From Serratia entomophila (GTDB lineage Bacteria; Pseudomonadota; Gammaproteobacteria; Enterobacterales; Enterobacteriaceae), in the NCBI RefSeq assembly GCF_021462285.1, contig NZ_CP082787.1, forward strand, positions 186,001-250,000: a stretch of 64,000 nucleotides of DNA, given 5' to 3'. Under the pieces are notes generated by a model. The model made no database searches, was not told the origin of the DNA, and saw nothing but the letters and a program-made list of their open reading frames with translations. Shown piece by piece: positions 19,236-26,805 of the stretch; the stretch's first letter is position 1, and each line of letters opens with the position of its first letter. A program made the translations under genes and the position numbers.

Positions 19236-20018
19236 ATGACGGAAAACTATTTCCACGTCGTCGCCTTTACCGGTGAAGGCCTGCGCGGCAACCCGGCCGG
19301 CGTCTGCCTGTTGCCGCAGCCGCTGCCGGCGGAGCGGATGCAGGCGATCGCCAACGAAATCGGCCTGCCGGAAACCAGTTTTGTCTGGGATGACGGCGAC
19401 ATGACGGCGATCCGCTGGTTCACCCCCGAGCGCGAAGTCGACCTGTGCGGGCACGGCACGCTGGCGGCCGCACAGGTGATGTTCAGCCGGGTCAATCCGG
19501 CGCTGCAGGATATACGTTTCCGCGCGGCCGGCGGCGAACTGTACGTTAAGCGCGACGCGCAAGATGGCGAGCGCCTGGTGCTTGATTTCCCGTCGCGGCC
19601 GCCGCAGAAGGTCGCGGAGCCCGCCGGGCTGGCGGCGCTGCTGGGCGCCAGGCCGCAGGAAGTCTGGCAGGCCAACGCGCTGCTGGTGCTGCTGGAGAAT
19701 GAGGCGCAGCTGCGGGCGTTGCGCCCGGCGATCCCGGCCTTGATCGCTTTGGCCGGCCGCGCGGTGATAGTCAGCGCGCCGGGCGAGGAAGTAGACTTCG
19801 TCTCGCGCTATTTCACCCTGGACGGCGGCGAAGATCCGGTAACCGGTTCCGCGCACTGCACGCTGATGCCCTATTGGACGGCGCGTCTTGGCCGCCACCG
19901 GCTGCACGCGCGGCAGATTTCGGCGCGCGGCGGTGAGCTGTTCTGCGAACAGAAGGGCGATCGCACGCTGCTCGGCGGCTACGCCCATGTCTTCTTGTGC
20001 GGTGAAATCAGCCTGTAA
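19236..20018 (+). CDS. PhzF-family isomerase
   Basis: The 260-residue protein is a two-domain diaminopimelate-epimerase-like PhzF homologue. Visible family features are the N-terminal FTGEGLRGNPAGV loop, the catalytic Glu46 in GLPETSFV, the DLCGHGTLAA motif, and EDPVTGSAHC in the second half. PhzF itself isomerises trans-2,3-dihydro-3-hydroxyanthranilate in phenazine synthesis, but most bacterial homologues of this kind lie outside phenazine clusters and have no known substrate. No other phz genes are nearby. It directly follows the LysE-type exporter and ends tail-to-tail, with no gap, against the LacI-type gene. Confidence 0.88.
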   Translation: MTENYFHVVAFTGEGLRGNPAGVCLLPQPLPAERMQAIANEIGLPETSFVWDDGDMTAIRWFTPEREVDLCGHGTLAAAQVMFSRVNPALQDIRFRAAGGELYVKRDAQDGERLVLDFPSRPPQKVAEPAGLAALLGARPQEVWQANALLVLLENEAQLRALRPAIPALIALAGRAVIVSAPGEEVDFVSRYFTLDGGEDPVTGSAHCTLMPYWTARLGRHRLHARQISARGGELFCEQKGDRTLLGGYAHVFLCGEISL

Positions 20019-20999
20019 TCAGGCGGAACCGCGTTCTACCAGCCGCCAGCCCAACACTTCATTGCTTGGCGGCTGCTGCGGATTTTTGATTTTATCCAGC
20101 AGCAACTGCACGCTGCGCACGCCAAACTGATGCATCGGCTGTTCGACGGTGGTCAGCGGCGGAGTGGTGACGGCGCCGAACGGCACGCCGTCGAAGCCCA
20201 TTACCGCCACCTCTGCCGGGATCGCCACCCCCTGCTGATGCAGGGCGCTCATCGCGCCGCCGGCGATCACGTCGGAGATGGCGAACACCGCATCCGGGCG
20301 CGGTTGCTCGTCCAGCAGCCGGCTCATCGCCAGCGCCCCGGCGGCATACTCCAGCCCCTCGACGTACTCCACCCGGCAATAGTCCAGCCCCAGTTCGGCC
20401 AGCGCCTGCCGGTAACCCTGTTCCCGCTGCTGTGAATAGAGGTAACGCATATCGCTGTTGATCAGCGCAATGCGTTGCCGGCCCTGCGCCGCCAGATAGC
20501 GCACCCCGGCCAGCGCCGCCTGGTGGTTGTCGATGGTGACCGACGACGCGCGGAAATTGGGATCGCCTTCGCCGCACTGCACCCAGGGGAAGTCGCCAAT
20601 CATGGCGGTCAGGCCGGGCAGGCAGCTGACGGCGTCCATGGTGATCACGCCGTCCACCACTTTGCCGCTCAGCAGGCTGAGGTAGGCGGATTCGCGCGTC
20701 GGGTTGGATTCGGAGTTGCACAGCAGAATGTGGTAGCCATGGCGTTCGGCTTCTTCTTCGATACCGCGCACCACCAGCGAACAAAAGGGGTTGGTGATGC
20801 TGGAAACCAGCACCAGCAGCATGCGGCTGCGTGAGGTGCGCAGCTGGCGCGCCAGCAGGTTGGGCTGATAGTCGCATGCGCGGATCGCCGCCAGCACCCG
20901 GTCGCGGGTGGCCGGTTTGACGATCTGCTGGCCATTCAACACCCGCGAGACGGTTGCGGCGGAGACGCCGGCGAGTTTCGCCACCTTTTCTATCGACAT
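20019..20999 (-). CDS. LacI-family repressor, divergent from the oxidoreductase/isomerase operon
   Basis: The 326-residue protein has a LacI helix-turn-helix (MSIEKVAKLAGVSAATVSRVLN), hinge helix ending LARQLRTS, and a type I periplasmic-binding-like effector domain. The start at 20999 is chosen because it begins the HTH; upstream in-frame codons to 21035 precede any homology. It is divergent from the operon beginning at 21242. The 242-bp intergenic region carries two identical 17-bp sites with the palindromic core AATCGATT, the expected kind of target. The effector is probably the operon substrate or an intermediate; this is inference. Confidence 0.88.
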   Translation of the reverse strand: MSIEKVAKLAGVSAATVSRVLNGQQIVKPATRDRVLAAIRACDYQPNLLARQLRTSRSRMLLVLVSSITNPFCSLVVRGIEEEAERHGYHILLCNSESNPTRESAYLSLLSGKVVDGVITMDAVSCLPGLTAMIGDFPWVQCGEGDPNFRASSVTIDNHQAALAGVRYLAAQGRQRIALINSDMRYLYSQQREQGYRQALAELGLDYCRVEYVEGLEYAAGALAMSRLLDEQPRPDAVFAISDVIAGGAMSALHQQGVAIPAEVAVMGFDGVPFGAVTTPPLTTVEQPMHQFGVRSVQLLLDKIKNPQQPPSNEVLGWRLVERGSA

Positions 21000-21144
21000 G
21001 GTTTGCTGTTCCTTCTGCCCATTTGGCCCGCACAATATGCCGAAGTGCGGGCGCCTGTCCGCGCCCGGCCGCAGGATTGTGATGGCGGTTACAAATTCAT
21101 CTTATCAATGCCACTCTCTACATTAATCAGGTTGCCGAAAAAAA

Positions 21145-21161
21145 GAAATCGATTACATTTT
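21145..21161. promoter_or_regulatory. Operator-like site 1 in the lacI-divergent operon promoter region
   Basis: GAAATCGATTACATTTT contains the palindromic core AATCGATT with a central CG, typical of LacI/GalR operators. An identical copy starts 32 bp downstream. The regulator encoded at 20019-20999 is the obvious candidate ligand. Confidence 0.65.
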
Positions 21162-21176
21162 GCTCATGGTGAAAAT

Positions 21177-21193
21177 GAAATCGATTACATTTT
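21177..21193. promoter_or_regulatory. Operator-like site 2, identical copy of site 1
   Basis: The same 17 bases as at 21145-21161, in the same orientation. The 32-bp spacing is close to three helical turns, so two repressor dimers could bind the same DNA face. Site 2 ends 48 bp before the first gene of the operon. Confidence 0.65.
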
Positions 21194-21241
21194 ACAATTT
21201 CGTCGTATTTCGCCGGTTTCTAAACGCAGAAGAGGTGGCGG

Positions 21242-22153
21242 ATGCAACTTTCATTAGCGGAACAGGGTGATGGTCAGGAGATTGCGCGGCTGATCCACCT
21301 ATCGACCAACGCCTGGTATCGGCGTCACGGCATGGGGGCCATTTTCCCCGCCGGGCCGGACAGCTGCGGGCTGTTCGTCGACCTGTATCGCCAGTTGGAT
21401 CCCGGCCGGCACTGGATAGTGCGCGATGAACAGGGGGTGCTGTGCGGCTCCTGCTTCTTCCACCCGCGGGATACGCACCTCGGGTTGGGCATCATGAATG
21501 TGCATCCCGATTACTTCGGCCGCGGCATCGCTGCCCGGCTGATGATCAAGGCCGACGAGCTGGCGGGCGATTTGCCGATACGGCTGCTGTCCAGCGCGCT
21601 GAACCTTGACTCCTATGCGCTGTATCACCGCGCCGGTTTCACCCCTTATGCACTGTATCAGGATATGGCGATCCCGGTGCCGGCCGCGGGATTTCCTCCC
21701 CTCCGGTTGACGCGCGGCCGGGTGCGCGCCGCCCGGCCGGACGATCTGGCCGGCATCCTGCAATTGGAACGAGAGCTGCTGGGCATCGAACGGCGGCGAG
21801 ACATCGGCTACTTCCTCAATGACGCCAGCGGATTATGGCGCACTGCGGTGTGGGAGCTGGACGGCGGTATCGGCGGTTATCTGGCCTCGGTGGCGCATCC
21901 GGCTTCGCGCATGCTGGGGCCGGGGTGCGGCCACAGCGAAGAGATCGCGCTGGAGCTGATCGGCTGGATGCTGGACCGGCATCACCGCGGCGAGACGCCG
22001 GTGGTGCTGGTGCCGGCCCGGCGCTCTGCCCTCAGCCAGGTGCTGTTGCAATGGGGCGGGCGGATTTGCGAATTGCATGTGGCGCAGGTGAAAGGCCATG
22101 CGCAGCAACCCGGCGGTGTGGTTATGCCGTCCTTCCTGCCGGAAAGCGGTTAG
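21242..22153 (+). CDS. Tandem GNAT-like acetyltransferase, first gene of the catabolic operon
   Basis: The 303-residue protein has an N-terminal GNAT domain. Its acetyl-CoA motif is at residues about 84-100 (MNVHPDYFGRGIAARL), followed by the YALYHRAGF element usual for GNAT motif B. Residues from about 155 resemble a second, degenerate GNAT half (VRAARPDDLAGILQLERELLG) without a clear acyl-CoA loop. The two-domain layout is seen in some GNAT enzymes. The substrate is unknown; possibilities are an intermediate of the downstream pathway or a detoxified by-product. It starts with ATG directly after an AGAGGTGGCGG ribosome binding site and is followed after 31 bp by the permease gene. Confidence 0.75.
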   Translation: MQLSLAEQGDGQEIARLIHLSTNAWYRRHGMGAIFPAGPDSCGLFVDLYRQLDPGRHWIVRDEQGVLCGSCFFHPRDTHLGLGIMNVHPDYFGRGIAARLMIKADELAGDLPIRLLSSALNLDSYALYHRAGFTPYALYQDMAIPVPAAGFPPLRLTRGRVRAARPDDLAGILQLERELLGIERRRDIGYFLNDASGLWRTAVWELDGGIGGYLASVAHPASRMLGPGCGHSEEIALELIGWMLDRHHRGETPVVLVPARRSALSQVLLQWGGRICELHVAQVKGHAQQPGGVVMPSFLPESG

Positions 22154-22184
22154 ACAACATGACAACAATACCGATGGGGGAATT

Positions 22185-23444
22185 ATGCAAACTGACAGCG
22201 CGGCCCTGGGGGCCAAAAGCGTCGTATTCAAATGGGTAGTGCCGCGGTTGGCGCTGATGATGTTCCTGCAGTTCTTTGTCTGGGGCGCCTGGTACGTCAC
22301 GCTCGGCGTGGTGATGGGCAAGTACGGGCTGGCGGCAATCATCGGCGACGCCTATTCCACCGGCCCGATCGCCTCGATTCTGTCGCCGTTCGTGTTGGGG
22401 ATGGTAGTGGACCGCTTCTTTGCCTCGCAAAAGGTGCTGGGCGTTCTGCATCTGATTGGCGCCGGGCTGCTGTGGCTGATGCCGGGTTTCTTCAGCAGCG
22501 GGCAGAGCGGCCTGCTGTGGGTAATCTTCGGCTACATGCTGTGCTATATGCCGACCATCGCCCTGAGCAACAACGTGGCGTTTTACAGCCTGAGCGACAG
22601 CGAAAAAGCCTTCCCGGTGGTGCGGGCGTTCGGCACCTTCGGCTGGATTGTCGCCGGCCTGATCGTCGGCGCCAGCGGGCTGTCCGACAGCACCGGCATT
22701 TTCACGCTTGCGGCGGTGGCCTCGCTGGCGTTGGCCATTTACAGCTTTACCCTGCCGCATACCCCGGCGCCGGAGCGCGGCAAGCCGGTAAAAATGCGCG
22801 ACCTGCTGTGCGCCGATGCGTTCGCCATGCTGAAACAGCGGCATTTTCTGGTGTTTATTATCTGCGCCACGCTGATTTCCATCCCGCTGGCGGCCTATTA
22901 CGCCTATGCCGCGCCCTTCGTAGCGGCCACCGGCTTCAGCAACGTCGGCGGCGTGATGTCACTGGGGCAGATGTCCGAGCTGTTCTTTATGCTGCTGATC
23001 CCCTTCCTGTTCGCCCGGCTGGGCATCAAGGCGATGCTGCTGGTCGGCATGCTGTCCTGGTTCCTGCGCTACGTGATGTTCGCGCTGGGCATCACCGAGG
23101 AGCTGCGCTGGATGATCTACCTCGGCATCATCCTGCACGGCATGTGCTACGACTTTTTCTTCGTGATCGGTTTTATCTACACCGACAAGGTGGCCGGCGA
23201 TAAGGTCAAGGGACAGGCGCAGAGCCTGCTGGTGCTGTTCACCTACGGACTGGGCATGCTGATCGGCTCGCAGATCAGCGGCGCGTTGTTCAACCGCCTG
23301 GTAACGGCGGAAGGGGCGGCGGCGTTGCCGCAGTGGCAGAGCTTCTGGTGGTATCCGGCCATCGGCGCGCTGGTTATCGCCGCGCTGTTCTTCTTTACCT
23401 TCAACTACCGGGAAATCCCGCAGGAGGAGAAGCGAGATGGCTGA
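22185..23444 (+). CDS. MFS permease of the nucleoside:H+ symporter type
   Basis: The 419-residue protein has about 12 transmembrane helices and resembles the nucleoside:H+ symporter (NHS) branch of the MFS that includes NupG, XapB and YegT. Recognisable features are FLQFFVWGAWYVTLG in helix 1, SILSPFVLGMVVDRFF after helix 2, and PTIALSNNVAFYSL. NHS members carry nucleosides, but some have other or unknown substrates. In this operon it is likely the uptake system for a glycoside, nucleoside or cyclitol processed by the next three genes. The ATG at 22185 follows a GGGGG ribosome binding region. The last 8 bp overlap the next gene. Confidence 0.83.
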   Translation: MQTDSAALGAKSVVFKWVVPRLALMMFLQFFVWGAWYVTLGVVMGKYGLAAIIGDAYSTGPIASILSPFVLGMVVDRFFASQKVLGVLHLIGAGLLWLMPGFFSSGQSGLLWVIFGYMLCYMPTIALSNNVAFYSLSDSEKAFPVVRAFGTFGWIVAGLIVGASGLSDSTGIFTLAAVASLALAIYSFTLPHTPAPERGKPVKMRDLLCADAFAMLKQRHFLVFIICATLISIPLAAYYAYAAPFVAATGFSNVGGVMSLGQMSELFFMLLIPFLFARLGIKAMLLVGMLSWFLRYVMFALGITEELRWMIYLGIILHGMCYDFFFVIGFIYTDKVAGDKVKGQAQSLLVLFTYGLGMLIGSQISGALFNRLVTAEGAAALPQWQSFWWYPAIGALVIAALFFFTFNYREIPQEEKRDG

Positions 23445-24510
23445 TTTACGCGTGCTGGTGGTGGGCTGCGGCAATATGGGGGCTTCGCACGCCGAAGCCT
23501 ATCACGGTATGACAGGCGTCGAGATTTGCGGGCTGGTGGCGCGCGGCGATTCCCGGCGCCGGCTCAATGCCCGGCTGGGCGGCGGCTACCCGGAGTTCAG
23601 CGACTTCGCGCAGGCGCTGGCGGTTACGCGCCCGGATGCGGTCTGTCTGACCACCTGGCCTGACACCCACGAGCCCTATGCGCTGGCGGCGCTGGCCGCC
23701 GGTTGTCACCTGTTTATTGAAAAGCCGCTCGCCACCACCGTGGCCGGGGCGGAGCGGGTGATCGCCGCCGCGCGCGCCGCCGGCCGGCAGGTGGTGGTCG
23801 GATATATTCTGCGGCATCACCCGTCGTGGCGGCAGTTTGTCGCGTTGGCGCGCGGCCTGGGCAAGCCGCTGGTGATGCGCATGAACCTCAATCAGCAGAG
23901 CCATGGCGCGATGTGGGACGTGCATCGCAACCTGATGCAGTCGCTGTCGCCGATCGTCGACTGCGGCGTGCATTACCTCGACGTCATGTGCCAGATGACC
24001 GAGTCGGAGCCGCTCAGCGTCAGCGCCATCGGCGCGCGGCTGAGCGATGCGCTGCCGCCGGAGATGTACAACTACGGCCAGCTGCAGGTGCGCTTCGCCG
24101 ACGGTTCGGTCGGTTGGTACGAGGCCGGCTGGGGGCCGATGATCAGCGAAACCGCTTTTTTTGTGAAAGACGTCATCGGCCCGCTGGGCGCGGTCTCCAT
24201 CGTGGCGCGACAGGCGGCGGCGGGAGAATCGGATAACGTCGATGCCCACACCCGCACCGAGTCGCTGCGCATCCATCACGCCGCGCTGGACGACGCCAAC
24301 CAGTTTATCCGGCCGGACCGCTGGATAGACTGCCGGGATGAACCGGATCATCTGGCGCTGTGCCTGAGTGAGCAACGCTATTTTCTGCAGGCGATACGTG
24401 AAGGGCTGGATCTCGGCCGGCACTGGCTGGATGCGTTGAACAGCCTGCGTGTCGTGCTGGCGGCGGACGAGGCGGTGCGCAGCCAGAGAACGGTAATGAT
24501 AGAGAGGTAA
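23437..24510 (+). CDS. Gfo/Idh/MocA-family oxidoreductase 1
   Basis: The 357-residue protein begins with a Rossmann NAD(P) motif VGCGNMGASH. The family EKP motif has Lys96, and the C-terminal domain begins after an active-site helix with DCGVHYLDVM (Asp175, His179). These are the general catalytic positions of Gfo/Idh/MocA dehydrogenases, which oxidise or reduce a sugar or inositol hydroxyl with NAD(H). The start overlaps the permease gene by 8 bp and the next gene begins 4 bp after its stop. It is clearly different in sequence from the second oxidoreductase of the operon, which suggests two different steps rather than a recent duplication. Confidence 0.87.
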   Translation: MADLRVLVVGCGNMGASHAEAYHGMTGVEICGLVARGDSRRRLNARLGGGYPEFSDFAQALAVTRPDAVCLTTWPDTHEPYALAALAAGCHLFIEKPLATTVAGAERVIAAARAAGRQVVVGYILRHHPSWRQFVALARGLGKPLVMRMNLNQQSHGAMWDVHRNLMQSLSPIVDCGVHYLDVMCQMTESEPLSVSAIGARLSDALPPEMYNYGQLQVRFADGSVGWYEAGWGPMISETAFFVKDVIGPLGAVSIVARQAAAGESDNVDAHTRTESLRIHHAALDDANQFIRPDRWIDCRDEPDHLALCLSEQRYFLQAIREGLDLGRHWLDALNSLRVVLAADEAVRSQRTVMIER

Positions 24511-24514
24511 ACAG

Positions 24515-25579
24515 ATGAAAACCATTCAGGGGCCGGGGTTGTTTTTGGCGCAGTTTATCGGTGCGCAAGCGCCATTTGACACATTGGACGGCTTGGCCGG
24601 CTGGGCCGCGGGATTGGGCTTTAAAAGTTTGCAGATCCCGACCGGTTCCCCGCATATTTTCGATTTGGCGCGGGCGGCGCATTGCCAGGCGTATTGCGAC
24701 GAGGTGCGTGAACGGCTGGCGCGGCATGGCGTGACGATTTCCGAGCTGTCCACCCATTTGCAGGGGCAACTGCTGGCGGTGCATCCGGCCTACGATCTGG
24801 CGTTCGATGGCTTCGCCCCGGCACAGGTGCGCGGCAACCCGCAGACGCGGCAGGCGTGGGCGCACGAGCAGCTGTTGATGGCGGCGCAGGCGTCACAGCG
24901 GCTTGGCCTGACCGCGCACGTGACCTTTTCCGGCGCGCTGGCCTGGCCCTATTTTTATCCCTGGCCGCCCCACAACGCCCGGTTGTTCGAGGAGGCCTTC
25001 AGCCAACTGGCGCAGCGCTGGCGGCCGATCCTCGACGCCTTCGACGATGTCGGCGTCGATCTTTGCTATGAGCTGCACCCGGGAGAAGACCTGCACGACG
25101 GCGTGACCTTCGAGCGCTTCCTGCGCCAGGTCGACAACCACCCGCGTTGCCACATTCTGTACGATCCCAGCCATCTGCATTTGCAACAGATGGACTATCT
25201 CGGGTTTATCGATCTGTATCATTCGCGCATCCGGGCGTTTCACGTTAAAGACGCCGAGTACCGGCCCAGCGCCCGCAGCGGCGTTTATGGCGGCTATCAG
25301 CCCTGGCTGGAAAGGCCGGGACGTTTTCGTTCGCTCGGCGACGGGCAGATCGACTTCCCGGCGATTTTCAGCAAGCTGGCGCAATACGATTTCCCCGGCT
25401 GGGCCACGCTGGAATGGGAGTGCTGCCTGAAGTCACCGGAAGCCGGGGCGCGGGAAGGGGCCGAGTTTATCGCGCGCCATATCATCCTGGTTGCCGGCCG
25501 GGCGTTTGATGATTTCGCCGCCGGCGGCGGCGAGTCTATGCAGATCAAAAAGATGCTGGGCATTGGAGAGCAGCCATGA
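24515..25579 (+). CDS. Sugar isomerase/epimerase or lyase, AP-endonuclease-2-type TIM barrel
   Basis: The 354-residue protein is a xylose-isomerase-like TIM barrel. Likely divalent-metal ligands are Glu186 (CYELHPGED), Asp217 (YDPSHL), His243 (FHVKDAE) and Glu300 (TLEWE). This fold is used by IolE, hydroxypyruvate isomerases, YcjR-type 3-keto-glycoside epimerases and the alpha subunits of C-glycoside deglycosidases. The position between two Gfo/Idh/MocA genes suggests it acts on a keto-sugar made by one of them. No small DUF6379-like partner gene, needed by known C-glycoside deglycosidases, is next to it. Its stop overlaps the next start by 4 bp (ATGA). Confidence 0.85.
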   Translation: MKTIQGPGLFLAQFIGAQAPFDTLDGLAGWAAGLGFKSLQIPTGSPHIFDLARAAHCQAYCDEVRERLARHGVTISELSTHLQGQLLAVHPAYDLAFDGFAPAQVRGNPQTRQAWAHEQLLMAAQASQRLGLTAHVTFSGALAWPYFYPWPPHNARLFEEAFSQLAQRWRPILDAFDDVGVDLCYELHPGEDLHDGVTFERFLRQVDNHPRCHILYDPSHLHLQQMDYLGFIDLYHSRIRAFHVKDAEYRPSARSGVYGGYQPWLERPGRFRSLGDGQIDFPAIFSKLAQYDFPGWATLEWECCLKSPEAGAREGAEFIARHIILVAGRAFDDFAAGGGESMQIKKMLGIGEQP

Positions 25580-26712
25580 GATTACGCTTGGGTATGGTCG
25601 GGGGCGGTGAAGGCGCGTTTATTGGCGCGGTGCATCGGCTGGCGGCGAGGATGGACGATGAGTTCGCACTGGTGGCCGGGGCTTTCTCCTCCGACTGGGA
25701 AAACTGCCGCCGCACCGGTGAATTGCTGCATGTCGATCCGCAGCGCTGTTATCGCGACTTCGCCCAGATGGCGCTGGCGGAGGCAGCCAGGGAAGACGGC
25801 ATCGATGCGGTGGCGATAGTGACGCCCAATTATCTGCACGCGCCGGTGGCGACGGCCTTCCTCGACGCCGGTATCGACGTCATTTGCGATAAGCCGCTGT
25901 GCAACAGCTATCCCGAAGCGCTGCAGCTGGCGGAGAAGGTGCGGCGCAGCGGGCGGCAGTTGATACTGACCCACAACTACAGCGCTTACCCGCTGGTGCG
26001 CGAGGCGCGCAGCCGGGTGCTGGCCGGTGAGCTGGGAGAAGTGCGGTTTATCGAGGTGGAGTATCTGCAGGAATGGCTGGCGCAGCCGCTGGAGCTGACC
26101 GACAACAAGCAGGCCGGTTGGCGCGCCGAGCCGGAAAAAGCCGGCGCGGGGTGCATCGGTGATGTGGGCACCCACGCCTGGCAGCTGGCGCAGTTTGTCT
26201 GCGGTATGCTGCCGCAGGCGATCAGCGCCGAACTCAGCACCTTTATTGCGGGCCGCCGGCTGGATGATGACGTGCGGGTGCAGATGCGTTACGCCAACGG
26301 CGCCAAAGGCCGGCTATGGGCCAGTCAGGTCGCCTGCGGGCATGAGAACGGGCTGCGGCTGCGGGTTTACGGCAGCGAAGGCAGCCTGGCGTTTAACCAG
26401 GAACAGCCGAATCAGTTATGGATACGCCCGCGGGATGCGCCGGCCTATTGCATTACGCGCGCCTCTTCATTCCAGCATGCGGAGAACCTCCGGCTGACGC
26501 GGGTGCCGGCGGGGCATCCTGAAGGATACCTGGAAGGGTTTGGCCAAATTTATCGCGAAGCGGCGCGCCGGCTGCGAGAGGGGCCCGAGGCAGCGCCGTT
26601 GCTGCCGGGCATCGAGACCGGCGTGCAGGGCATGGCATTTATCGACGCCGCGCAGCGCAGCAGCGCCGCCGGCGGAGAATGGATCGACGTAGAAGAATTC
26701 ATATTTCATTAA
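25576..26712 (+). CDS. Gfo/Idh/MocA-family oxidoreductase 2
   Basis: The 378-residue protein has the Rossmann start LGMVGGGEGAFIGAVHR, a DKP variant of the EKP motif (Lys106), and the catalytic-helix segment GDVGTHAWQL (Asp196, His200). The GGGEGAFIG start is shared with Gfo/Idh/MocA members linked to glycoside 3-oxidation and xylose-isomerase-like partners, from my recollection of family sequences. It is the last gene of the operon. The stop is followed by 93 AT-rich bases and then tauA. It probably carries out the opposite or complementary redox step to oxidoreductase 1. Confidence 0.86.
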   Translation: MRLRLGMVGGGEGAFIGAVHRLAARMDDEFALVAGAFSSDWENCRRTGELLHVDPQRCYRDFAQMALAEAAREDGIDAVAIVTPNYLHAPVATAFLDAGIDVICDKPLCNSYPEALQLAEKVRRSGRQLILTHNYSAYPLVREARSRVLAGELGEVRFIEVEYLQEWLAQPLELTDNKQAGWRAEPEKAGAGCIGDVGTHAWQLAQFVCGMLPQAISAELSTFIAGRRLDDDVRVQMRYANGAKGRLWASQVACGHENGLRLRVYGSEGSLAFNQEQPNQLWIRPRDAPAYCITRASSFQHAENLRLTRVPAGHPEGYLEGFGQIYREAARRLREGPEAAPLLPGIETGVQGMAFIDAAQRSSAAGGEWIDVEEFIFH

Positions 26713-26805
26713 GTAATAAAGAAGATTTTTTTATTCCTTTATCGCCTGCCATCGCTCGGATAAAACTGTCTGCAACTGAACAGACTTTTATCAACGGAGC
26801 GGAAC

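Noticed and set aside
19236..20018. Phenazine biosynthesis
   Set aside because: Only a PhzF-fold protein is present, without phzA-E or phzG, so a phenazine pathway is not supported.
24515..26712. Complete C-glycoside deglycosidase system
   Set aside because: Known C-glycoside deglycosidases need a small partner subunit encoded beside the barrel gene; none is present, so I kept a general keto-sugar interpretation.
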